From positions 1-36,521 of the forward strand of contig JAYMTF010000436.1 of assembly GCA_036897485.1 (NCBI GenBank): DNA of 36,521 nt, given 5' to 3'. Position 1 is the stretch's first letter. Every line of letters starts with the position of its first letter. A program made the translations under genes and the position numbers. Source of the stretch: Pelargonium nanum. Lineage: Eukaryota; Streptophyta; Magnoliopsida; Geraniales; Geraniaceae. The notes beneath the pieces are model-generated. The model did no database searches and had not been told where the DNA came from. It was given only the letters and a program-made list of their open reading frames with translations. Shown here piece after piece: positions 10,814-20,009 of the stretch.

Positions 10814-11142
10814 TGATGTAGGAAATTTCCGTTGGCTCCACCGAAAAATAACCTGAAATTTTACCGAGACATATTGGGTCAAGTGGTTAATACTTAATAC
10901 CACTTTGGATTCCCTTTGAGGTCTCAAGTTCAAACCTCCTTGTCGACGGTATGAGGTGGGATTTGTGGGGTCGAGTTTAGGGTGACCCTTCCAAAGGGAG
11001 TGAGAAACATTGTTACTTCGAGTATGATGTCCCGTTGCTGATAAAAAAAACTGATATTTTCGAAAATTCGGTGTTTGGCAATTGGGTTGGTCTGGTTCTC
11101 TTAGCGGTTTGGGTTTGTTTGGGACAATTTGACGGATAGATA
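10814..11142. repeat. Upstream segmental duplication, copy 2
   Basis: Second copy of the 9864-10095 segment, with the same block order ending in TTTGACGGATAGAT. It is split by a family B SINE at 10863-11048. The undisturbed counterpart of that insertion site survives in copy 1 near 9902-9925. Confidence 0.75.
10863..11048 (+). mobile_element. tRNA-derived SINE, family B, forward copy
   Basis: About 186 bp, ending in A8. It has a Pol III box A-like word TTGGGTCAAGTGGTTAATA and a box B-like AAGTTCAAACCTC some 40 nt later. Flanks acctgaaatttt and aactgatatttt match at 10 of 12 positions, a probable target duplication. A second copy on the opposite strand is at 19711-19857. The tail GGTGACCC...GAAACATTG is unlike family A. 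Confidence 0.8.
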
Positions 11143-12295
11143 GCTTCTAACAAATTAGTTGGGCTGTTGTTGTTGGATTGGGTCCTCACACTTCACCTAC
11201 ACTATTTCTTTAACCACTTAACCGTTGACTTCTTTGGTATTTATCGGTCATTTTTAGGACATTTATTAGTGTTAGAAATATTCAATAATGTACTTCCATA
11301 CAATTATTAATTATTATTATCATTATTATTTTTACATTTATTGGCAATAAAATAACTAAAGTGTAGCTACTAGCTACACATTATTATTTTGTAAACATTT
11401 ATAGATACATGTATCCTATGGTACATAAAACATATACTTTTCAACATAAAAAAATAGTTGGCCATTCGGTTTTCTAGTGTGGTACGCAGGTTCATGAGAG
11501 TTTCGGATCGCAGTTAGAATGTTAAGTAAAGAGATGTGTGAATTTCTCAACTCAATCCGTACCTTGTTTATTTTTAAACCAACTCGAAACTTAAATATAT
11601 TTATATAGCGTGATCCAAATGTTTGGACAATTGGTTTTAAATTGTCAACTATACGCTTGATCTTGCCTATTTGGTTGTTGCAATAACGCTTGATTTTCTT
11701 CTTATTCTTTTCGTGAATTAGCAACAAAAACACACATGTAAATAATTGTTTATGCATATGAATTCACAAGAGCATATTGGTAATCTTCTCAACTTACAGT
11801 TTACACCTTTTATATGGTTTACTGTTCCATCGATCACCACTTTGACGCTAAATAGAGAATTGATAATGCTTAGCTCTCTAAACTCTTATCTAGTCATATA
11901 TACTGAAAATGACATGTTCATTCGGTCCATAATATTTCGTTTGAGATGATATAATATGAATTTTTGTAAAAAAAATTTGATTAAAAGTTTAGAATTCATA
12001 AACGACATAAAATAATATTAGAAAAGTCTACAACAAAGTTTGAATGATCGTGTTTTGAGTTGGATTCTTTTCGATTTAGCTTTGTGAGGCTTATACATAA
12101 TATGTATCTTCTGTTCAAAAAGTGGTGCGGGTTTCAAAATTAAATTTCAAATGTTCGCGACTTCGAATTCAAATTGTTAGCTCCAAGTCGAAAATTCCGT
12201 AGGGGTATTTTGGTCCAACAAAAATAAATTACACCAAACATGAGCCGCAAAACAGAAGATCCCACCTTCCTCTGGTACCGCCAATCCTCACTCGC
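11143..12295. other. Intergenic DNA between SYP21 and BPA1, no gene seen
   Basis: AT-rich sequence with only short open frames, none with recognisable protein features. The right part should be the BPA1 promoter. I see no RNA gene. Confidence 0.6.
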
Positions 12296-12301
12296 CACGT
12301 G
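12296..12301. promoter_or_regulatory. G-box CACGTG upstream of BPA1
   Basis: CACGTG in context GCCACGTGTAAC, 159 nt before the BPA1 start codon. This is a perfect G-box/ABRE-like core for bZIP or bHLH factors. A CT-rich Y patch (12379-12391) lies between it and the start codon. Confidence 0.5.
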
Positions 12302-12450
12302 TAACAAAAAAATAGTTCCGTAAAATTTTCTCACAGAACCTCACACGCATGACTCAACCTTCACTTCGATACCATCGTCTCTCTCTCTCTGGAAATATTT
12401 TTTTGATTTTATCGGCGATTTTTGGTTCAGATTCAGTGAAGCAAAGCAAA

Positions 12451-12780
12451 CGAGACTCCATGTCGGTAAGTTCATAATCTAGTCTGTAATCAATCTGTTT
12501 GGTTGCCGAGAAAGTGATCGAGAATTGAAGTAACTAAGAGTACTGAGAATCGCAACTTGATCGATTTTGATTTTGATTTTCTTACCTTTTTTTGTGTGTT
12601 AAACGACTAACTAGTCCTTGATAACGAGACTCCATGTCAGTAACTTTGTTTTATCGTCTGGAACGAATCTGTTTGGTTTCCGAGAAAGTGATTGAGAATT
12701 GAAGTAACAAAGAGCACTGGGAATCACAATCATACCTGATTTTGATTTTTTGTACCTCCTTCTTGTGAAATTAGTACTTG
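12451..12780 (+). repeat. Tandem duplication of BPA1 exon 1 and its donor (period 174 bp)
   Basis: CGAGACTCCATGTCGGTAAG at 12451 recurs as CGAGACTCCATGTCAGTAAC at 12625. The following intronic sequence (ATCTGTTTGG, GAGAAAGTGAT, GAGAATTGAAGTAAC) is also repeated at the same spacing. Both copies hold an ATG, one more Ser codon and a GT donor in the same phase, so either could serve as first coding exon. Confidence 0.85.
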
Positions 12781-15700
12781 TAATTGGATCGGAGAGGAGT
12801 TTGATCGGGAATTGATTTATGAACGTGTTTTGATCGGTTTTGGATACTATGAATATTGATTTTGTGCTGTGTACTTTTGATTCCTGTCTTTGATTGCTTG
12901 CATAACTTGGCATGTGAATTTGCTAGATCTGGCTGATATGAGTTGCGTGTGGTTTGGTTTATTCAAATTTTATTTTCGATTTTTGTTGCAGTCTAGTGTT
13001 TTAGAATGTTGTGAAGATATGTTGAATAGCTTTGATCATTGATTTCTTAGAACTTAGATTACAGTGTTGCTCTTTGTAGTTTCGATTTGAGGCCTTTTGA
13101 AAATTCTACGTATGTGTGTGTTATTGATATGTTATTTTTGCTATTCAACTTTACTATTAGAGAATGATCTGGCCGATATGATTTGTGTGTTGTTCTGGTA
13201 TATTCAGTTTTTGATTTGAATAGCTATGAGCACTCATTCTTAGAACTTATATCATAGTTTTGGTCTTTGAAGTTTGGAACTGTTAGCTTGATACGCCATC
13301 ACTTATTCTCCTATAATTTGTAACTGAGAAATAATTTTGAGACCTTTTGAAAATTGTATTTCCTCTGTAAGTTCAATTATTGGTATGTTAGTCTTAGTTG
13401 TTTAACTTTTCTATTAGAGAATGGTTTTCTACCATATAACCCTACCTACCATCGCAAAGGAGTTTCTAGATGTTTATAGACCAATTATATGATTATCTTG
13501 ACTGTAACTTGTTTTTCTTTCCTCTGTATAGCTGAGATTGTTGTGAAAAATTTAGTGACAAAATAAACTAATCGTGAAATATAATTATTCTTTACGTTGT
13601 ACTCACCTTTTCCCCTAGATAAAATTTGCTATATGAGTTTCCAGTTTGTCACAAAAGCAACTAGCTAGGGATTGAAATGACTGTCTTGATTGTGTTTTAA
13701 CGAATTATAGGATATTCGTAATGTAGACGACACTTGCTTGATCATGTAAGAAGGACAAATGGGATAAGTAGGAATATGGCAATGTTCTTCTTACTTTCTC
13801 TAGGGAAGATTGGTGGCTCTGTTTGAGTTGTCTATTGATTTTGAGGAGTTATTTTTGGAAGATAACTAGAATCTTTGAATGGTCGGGTTTATTTACGGGT
13901 AGTCAAGGGAGATGGAAGTTGTTAGAGTGCTCATCTTGTTGCATAGTTGTCTTATAGGAACATCCTATGATTGATACAATATCTGAGGAGGTAGTGTTTT
14001 TGTTTCTTTCCTACTTGGTTTTTGCATTGAAGCCATTCGGTAATGTTTGTTGGTTTAGCCATGTCAATGGAAGTTTGTTGCTATTTTGGCTTGATCAGTT
14101 ATGTGGTGCTGAATGATCATTTTGATTTTGTGTATCCTCTATTATTTTTTTCCCGATAGCCGAGTTGTTCATCTAATGATACCATTGGCATAAAATCTCT
14201 CAAATATTGTTGCAGCATGCTAACTATGCTTGAAATCAATTATTTCATATTTACTTGACGTTTCTGTATATTTGACTCTTGTCATTGCAGACGCAGACAA
14301 GAACAGTGAAAGTCAGCAATGTTTCCTTGAGTGCATCTGAATATGATATGAAGGAATTTTTTTCCTTTTCTGGTGAAATTGAATATGTTGGAATGCATAG
14401 GTTGGATATTTTTAGCTTATTTCTATGAAGTGCTTTGAAGAAGGGACAATAATTTTGAGTAACCTTTGTTTAGATTGTTGTGCAAGAATTTATTTCCCTT
14501 TTCTTTCTGTCCTTGCTAAAGTCCACACAAAGCACTTCAATATCCTTATGTTAATTCCTCGTTTTAAATTTTAAATTTTTTCAGCTACAACGAGCGGTCT
14601 CAAGTTGCATATGTTATCTTCAAGGATCCTCAAGGGGCAGAAACGGCAGTTCTTCTTTCCGTATGTCTCTTCTTCTAATTAATACCTTATTCATATTCAT
14701 TGTTTTATTAATATTTCCTTGTGAACATTTATATGTTATGTGATTGGAATTAGTTGAAGCTGTTTCTAGATTTTTCATGTTGATGCCAATGCGACTAATA
14801 TTAGTTTCTACGATATGAGAAAACAATTGTTTTGTTGATGACTTGGCCAAATGACAATGCGCCAAGTGTATGATACATCTTATAAATTGGGCGTTTTGTG
14901 CCAAAATACATTGGAGGGTGGTGGTATCATACATGTCGGGTTGTGTTAGCATAATCCCCTTTACGGTAGCGAAATTGAAGTGCATAGTCTACCTAAAAGG
15001 CGTAGTTCACTCATGCTTTCATTAGTAGATACAAAAAGTTTGTCATCAGTTATCATTTTTACTTCTATATGAGTAACCTTTTGTTGTCTTCAGGGAGCTA
15101 CAATTGTTGATCAGTCTGTTACCATAGTTCTCGATCCCGAGTACACTCTCCCAGCTGATGTTGCAGCACTAGCGAGGGTAATTTATATTCCAAGACTTCC
15201 TTTTCATTTACTTGGGATGATTATTATTGAAAGGATAAAATTGTTCAACACCTCTTGGACTGTCATTTGTTTAGAGTTAGTTTTATCCTGGTCTATTAAC
15301 TTTTATAAATCTTGGACCAAGTGAAATTATAGTTTAAAAAATTCTAGAGGTAATAATTATAAAATTTTCAAATTCTGATGTCAATATTTGGATTTTTATT
15401 TATTTATAAATTACTCATTATTAGAGGCAAGTTACTCGTATCCATTTTATGCTGAAACATTTCACCCTTTCTAAAACTATAGACCTCTGTAACCTCCACA
15501 GGCACAGCAAAACAATACAGCAACTGATGATACGACCACTGCTCAAAAGGCAGAGGATGTTGTCAGCAGCATGTTAGCCCGAGGGTTCATTTTAGGCAAA
15601 GATGCGCTTAACCAAGCCAAGGCTTTCGACGAAAAGCTCCAGTTCACTTCCACTGCCACAGCCAAAGTCGCTTCACTGGATCAAAAAATTGGCCTCACGG

Positions 15701-16044
15701 ATAAAATCAGCGCCGGCACAACCATTGTGAACGATAAAGTTCGGGATCTGGATCAGAAATACCAAGTTTCCGAGAAAACCAAATCTGCTTTCGCTGCTGC
15801 CGAGCAGACTATCATGAAGAACCGCTACGTATTGACGGGAGCTTCATGGGTTACTGGTGCATTCAACAGGGTTGCAAAGGTTGCGGAGGATGTGGGACAG
15901 AAGACAAAGGAGAAGGTCTTGGCCGAGGAAAAAAGGGAAGCGGAAAACTCAGGCTATTCACAGATTCATCAATCTGAATCTCCGAAGGCTGCTTCAAGCG
16001 AGCAAATCTTGAATCCGCAACTCTTGCAAGGTTTGATTCTCTGA
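12460..16044 (+). CDS. BPA1: RRM protein, BPA1-like (binding partner of ACD11)
   Basis: Plant RRM protein of the BPA1/VICTR-like group, known in Arabidopsis to bind the sphingolipid transfer protein ACD11 and to modulate cell-death control. Five exons, all GT-AG: 12460-12465, 14291-14400, 14585-14660, 15094-15177, 15502-16044, giving 819 nt and 272 aa. Exon 1 encodes only Met-Ser. The single RRM spans about residues 7-92 (RNP2 VKVSNVSL; RNP1-like VAYVIFKD). The C-terminal half is the conserved helical region of the family (KAEDVVSSMLARGFILGKDA; TATAKVASLDQKIG; KNRYVLTGASWVTGAFNRVA). The stop at 16042 is in a weak context: CAAGGTTTGATT could also be a donor, so one short further exon cannot be excluded. 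Intron 1 is 1825 nt and contains a duplicate ATG exon (12634-12639). Confidence 0.93.
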
Positions 16045-16179
16045 TAAATTTACTGCGAGTATTAAAATATGCATATAGAGTTCAGATTCTATATTATTGT
16101 TTGTTACTTAATGTTAGATTTGAAGTAGTTAATGTTGAATATAGGTTGGTTTTGTGTGTACAGCTTTCATTATGTCAAT

Positions 16180-16637
16180 TAATGTGCTACATGAACTAAT
16201 TTGATGTTAAGAATGTTCCTCAGTTATTGAAAACCGACCAAAATGTCCTCGACGTTAACTTTCTATAGTTAATTTAGCAGAAGTTAACATCGGGTACTAT
16301 TTGTTAGTTTTCAATAATAGGCGGAGCATAAAACTATTCTAGGGACTAAACTGTCAATATAATGAACTAATCTACTACTAAATTGTTCCTCAGGTATTGA
16401 AAACCGACCAAAATGTCCTCTACGTTAACTTACTATAGGTAATTTAGCGGAAGTTAACATCAGGAACCATTTGTCAGTTTTCAATAGTTGGAGGACCATA
16501 AAATTAGTTTAGGGACCAAATTGGTTAGATCTGATCGTTCACGGGTCAATAACGCCAATGACATTTTGGTTGGTTTCTAATAATTTAAAGACCATAATAG
16601 GGACCAAACTGATTAGATCTGATAGTTCATGGGCCAT
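16180..16637. repeat. Tandem foldback elements, about 2.5 copies
   Basis: Two units (about 16180-16365 and 16366-16550) each carry arms CAGTTATTGAAAACCGACCA and the inverse TTAGTTTTCAATA around the words GTTAACTT...AAGTTAACATC. A third half-unit (16561-16637) repeats GGGACCAAACTG-TTAGATCTGAT. The same arm sequence forms the 5571-5807 element. The tandem arrangement lies just downstream of the BPA1 stop codon, probably including its 3' UTR. Confidence 0.7.
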
Positions 16638-16639
16638 AC

Positions 16640-16820
16640 TAGAGCTAGCAATTTGGATTCACATGTACAGTCATTTGAAATCCAATCCGACCATTTTCGA
16701 TCAGTTTAGATTAGGCAAATTTGTGCATATTACCGTAAATCTGAAATTCGATCCAATTCGATCTGATCCATCCCTAACCTTGTTCGAATTATTCTTTATC
16801 AATCTAAATTGCCACTTCTA
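16640..16820. mobile_element. hAT-type MITE (TAGAGC family)
   Basis: 181 bp with ends TAGAGCTAGCAATTT and AAATTGCCACTTCTA. The interior resembles the 22839 copy (GATTAGGCAAATTTGTGCA). Flanking octamers ggccatac and tgtcattc agree at 5 of 8. Confidence 0.65.
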
Positions 16821-17028
16821 TGTCATTCTGGTAGTCATAGAAAATTAGAAATGCTAGATACTGTTCTTCACTTGCTCATAATTAGAAATAAATAAATATA
16901 TTATTGGCCAAACAAAACATACCAATATCTCTTCGTAACTTCTATCCCAAGCAACCTCAACAAAATTCAAAATTCTACCTTCCCATCCCATCTTCTCATC
17001 AACCAAACAGGAAATAAAAACACATAAC

Positions 17029-17119
17029 CAAATTAGACTCGAACTTGCAGACACCTGACCCGCATCTCTTTTGAGGTGGGACCGGTCTTTCCCACCTAAA
17101 ACTCGAATTATCAGCTCTG
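17029..17119 (-). mobile_element. Partial hAT-type MITE abutting the CML18 stop codon
   Basis: Right-hand portion of a TAGAGC-family element: GACACCTGACCCGCATCTC, GGTCTTTCCCACC, then the terminal inverted repeat AATTATCAGCTCTG, matching the right ends at 6720 and 23012. Read on the minus strand, the transposon end begins 1-2 nt after the CML18 TGA. The left end of this copy is missing or unrecognisable. Confidence 0.6.
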
Positions 17120-17120
17120 T

Positions 17121-17612
17121 TCAGTTCCAAGAATTATCAAAAGCAGCCGCCGTGATTGCCTGAGCAAACTCCTTAAAATTGATACACCCATCGCCGTCCA
17201 AATCCGCTTCCTTGATCATCCCCGTCAGCTCCTCGGCCGTGAGCGCGTGGCCTAGCTTCGCCATCGAGTGGGCCAGCTCAGCCGCCGTAATGTACCCATC
17301 TCCGTCCCGATCAAACATTTTAAATATCCTCCAGAGCTGCTCCTCCGTGAACGGACACTTGGTCTTGGCCAAGTCCGGCTCCACCAGCGCCACGAACTCC
17401 GAGAACTCGATGAGCCCGTTGCTGTTGGCGTCGGCTTTTTGGATCAGCGACTCGAGCTGGTCCGAGCTCGGCTTGAGCCTGAGCGACCGGAGTAGCGAGC
17501 TGAGCTCGAGCTGGGTCAAGCTTCCGTCCTTGTTCCGGTCAAATGACCGGAAAATCTCTCGCAGCTCCGCGAGCTGGTCGTCCTCAAGCTTAGCCGGAGA
17601 TTCGTGGCTCAT
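17121..17612 (-). CDS. CML18: Calmodulin-like Ca2+ sensor, CML18 type
   Basis: Intronless 163-aa protein with four EF-hands and no other domain, acting as a Ca2+ sensor. In Arabidopsis, CML18 (CaM15) binds the C-terminus of the vacuolar exchanger NHX1. The 12-residue loops lie at 25-36 (DRNKDGSLTQLE), 61-72 (DANSNGLIEFSE), 101-112 (DRDGDGYITAAE) and 137-148 (DLDGDGCINFKE). Each has Asp at position 1 and Glu at 12, so all four should bind calcium. The stretch ELAHSMAKLGHALTAEELTG and the C-terminus AAFDNSWN fit CML18. The gene is strikingly GC-rich at third positions compared with its neighbours, with no other sign of transfer. The 3' flank is transposon sequence starting right after the stop. 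Confidence 0.95.
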   Translation of the reverse strand: MSHESPAKLEDDQLAELREIFRSFDRNKDGSLTQLELSSLLRSLRLKPSSDQLESLIQKADANSNGLIEFSEFVALVEPDLAKTKCPFTEEQLWRIFKMFDRDGDGYITAAELAHSMAKLGHALTAEELTGMIKEADLDGDGCINFKEFAQAITAAAFDNSWN

Positions 17613-17701
17613 GGGATTGAGACTTTGATTCTCGAAATTGAGCTGGGATTTTGGGAAATCGATTCGATTTTACCGGTTTTTGGATTGGATTTACTCTTTT
17701 G

Positions 17702-17850
17702 GCTCAGTTTGATTCTCGATTGAACTAGAAAATTTTCAAGAACTCGAAATTGAGTTGAATTTTTGGGGACCCAAATGAGGAATTGGGCTGAATTTTCTTT
17801 TTCAGCTCAGTATGATTCTCGATTGGACTGGAAAATTTTCAAGAAATTCT
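17702..17850 (-). repeat. Two-copy ~103-bp repeat upstream of CML18
   Basis: GCTCAGTTTGATTCTCGATT at 17702 recurs as GCTCAGTATGATTCTCGATT at 17805, both followed by GAAAATTTTCAAGAA. It lies 90-240 nt upstream of the CML18 start codon, in the leader or core promoter. Further weaker relatives (GAACTCGAAATTGA, GAACTCGACTTTCAAA) are nearby. Confidence 0.8.
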
Positions 17851-18182
17851 CTTGATTTGATGAGAATTAAAGAACTCGACTTTCAAAATTGATATGAAAT
17901 ATCGGGAAATTTATTCAATTTTAAGATTATCTGAGGTGGGTTTTGGGGAATTGGACTGAATTTACTGGAATTTGTTTTTCAAGAAGCTTACTAGATTGGG
18001 AATTTTGGTGGAATTTATGGTTTTTGGATCCAAATTATTCGTTCTTGATGTCTGAATTTTAGGATCTAGACTCTTTAGAGCAATTCTGTTGTCTTAATTG
18101 GCGTGAAAATTTGAGAAATTTATTTGGGACATTCAAATGACACAGTCAATGGTTGATTACTTTTTGTTTATTTGACGATTTA

Positions 18183-18302
18183 ATTTTTTTTTTTTTGATA
18201 AATATCATAATTGCATTAAAAGGAAGGAAAACCATACATAGTCCAAACTTTAGAAATATCATCACGACCTAAAATAGCTAGATTATGAGCCTCAGACACA
18301 GC
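18183..18302 (-). mobile_element. Possible 3' tail of a LINE (truncated)
   Basis: On the minus strand, about 70 nt read as AVSEAHNLAILGRDD then KVWTMYGFPSF and a stop. This is reminiscent of the C-terminus of the RNase H domain in plant non-LTR elements (AHxLA...VW...P). A short AT-rich trailer and an A-rich tail (T run at 18184-18196 on the + strand) follow. No target-site duplication was found, so the call rests on a weak protein match plus the tail. Confidence 0.35.
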
Positions 18303-18917
18303 CCGTTTGGTAGTTTACTAGTTTGTCTGTTAACCGTTGTGTTGTGAGTCCAATTTGGAGGGAGAAGGTGACACTTGGTATTGTTTAGTGAGTCCATTTG
18401 TGTCTAACCCACGTGTCATCTCGTTTTAGTTAAACTAGTTATTATAAACAGACCATTACAACGCATCTGAAGCCCGGCGTCCTCAAAGGTGCCTCGAATT
18501 CGAGACCTCGAGATTAAATCTAGCAAATTCAGGATTCAGATCGTTTAACCCCATCCCTAACTCGATCTTAAAGGAGGTTTAAGTTGATCGGGTTAGGGTC
18601 GAGTCGGGTTTCATTACAAGTTACAGGTTATATATTTTACGTGTAAAATGTTTGAATTTTTCTGATTGAAGCCCAACTTGAAAATGGATCAAATCTGTTT
18701 TATACGACTCGAATCCCACAAACATAAGTTTCAAGTATTTACGAGTTTGAGTTCAAATTTCGTATTCTACTTGAGGTGGTTAATATTGAGGGGAAAGGTC
18801 GCGCAATCGCTTGTAGAACAACATAATATAGAAAAATTGGATTCAATGAAATAATTCACACCAAAAAAGAAGAATCAAATTGATACAAGTGATTTCTCCA
18901 ATTGGCAAAGAATGTGG

Positions 18918-19050
18918 ACAAAAATCAAATTGAAATTCTAATCAATTACACAATGTCCTAATGGTTCTTCAATGTGAGCAAAAATCAAATTGAAGTTCTA
19001 ATTTTATTCCCAAATACACAATGTCCTAATGGTTCTTCAATGTTAGCACA
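18918..19050. repeat. Two-copy 60-68-bp tandem repeat
   Basis: AAAATCAAATTGAAATTCTA at 18921 and AAAATCAAATTGAAGTTCTA at 18981, each followed by ACACAATGTCCTAATGGTTC. The second unit has an 8-bp insertion. It lies in intergenic DNA and shows no coding features. Confidence 0.85.
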
Positions 19051-19387
19051 AATGCCATTTTCTCTATTGATACAACTTCTCAAAGGTTAACCATCTTAGC
19101 TTTGCTGGAAAAAACTGCAAAAAAGAATAAAATTTCCAATTAAGACACAAAAATTTAATTTTTTTTATCAATGTTTTAAAAATCAGACTGAAAATTTACG
19201 ATTTTGTTCAAATTGGTACCAAAATGAACTTTTCTTTCAATTTGATTCGCAATTGTGATATTTTTTTTCTTTCTAAATTGTCAAATTTACAGCGATGCCA
19301 TGAAACTAGGTGGGCGTGTCAATATTTTTTTTTCTTGTAACATTTAGTTTTGTTTACGTGGCAATCACGATGAATGGTTGAAAAACG

Positions 19388-19684
19388 AACACGACATGTT
19401 TATGTACACATATAAACACAACATGTTTATGTGATAGCTAATTACGATGTGTTGACACGCATGTCTAAATACGATTTAATATCACAAATTTAACATATTT
19501 ATGATAACTAATGTGCAAAGTCATAGATGTGAATGTGTGATTTAGGGTTCACTAGAATTATATTACATCAATTCTCTAAGCTGAGTGTTGGACGTGTCGT
19601 GCGTTCGTGTCAAGGTGATCCAACATAAACATGATTTGGTTACAAAATGTGCGAGCTCGAACACGCTAATTTAACACAAATTGC
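19388..19684. mobile_element. Partial copy of an ACACGA-rich hAT-like element
   Basis: Shares ordered words with 29855-30335: CACGACA, TTTATG, GATTTAATATCACA, TTTAACATATTTA, GTGTCGTGCGTTCGTG-type and TACAAAATGTGCGAGC. Terminal repeats are not clear in this copy. Confidence 0.5.
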
Positions 19685-19710
19685 AAATTCGCTAGTAATT
19701 AAGTTTTTAG

Positions 19711-19857
19711 TTTTTTTTTATCGGTTGAACTACACAACAAGAGTAGCTCTCTCTTTTTAACCCAAAATCTCACCCCATACTGTCGACAAATAGGCTCGAA
19801 TCCAATCTCAAAGAAAATACAAAGTGGTTAAACCGCTTGACCCAACATGTCTCGGTC
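19711..19857 (-). mobile_element. tRNA-derived SINE, family B, reverse copy
   Basis: Reverse complement of the 10863 family. Read on the minus strand it has box A-like TTGGGTCAAGCGGTTTAA, box B-like GATTCGAGCCTA, TGTCGACAGTATGGGGTGAG and an A-rich tail (T9 at 19711 on the + strand). A clear target duplication was not found. It lies about 260 nt upstream of the TOL1 leader exon. Confidence 0.75.
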
Positions 19858-20009
19858 AAGACTTGAGGTTAATATGGACATTTAAGACTGCAGCTCCATG
19901 AGGAGCAATGAATTGCCAACGCATGGTGTAGAAAATTTATACGATTATACGTATGTGTACGTATATTTGTTAGGAAAATATATTATTTTATTCAACGAAC
20001 CGTATTTGT

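Noticed and set aside
17179..17628. A 149-codon open frame on the plus strand, antisense to CML18
   Set aside because: It is a Ser-rich shadow of the GC-rich CML18 gene; the minus-strand frame has four perfect EF-hands and explains the open antisense frame.
18460..18540. Possible further SINE (GGTCTCGAATTCGAGG on the minus strand)
   Set aside because: A box B-like word is present but no matching box A, tail or target duplication was found.
16045..20000. Searched for remains of TERT or a peptidyl-tRNA hydrolase gene expected from Arabidopsis synteny
   Set aside because: No open frame or conserved motif of either was seen here or between BPA1 and SYP21.
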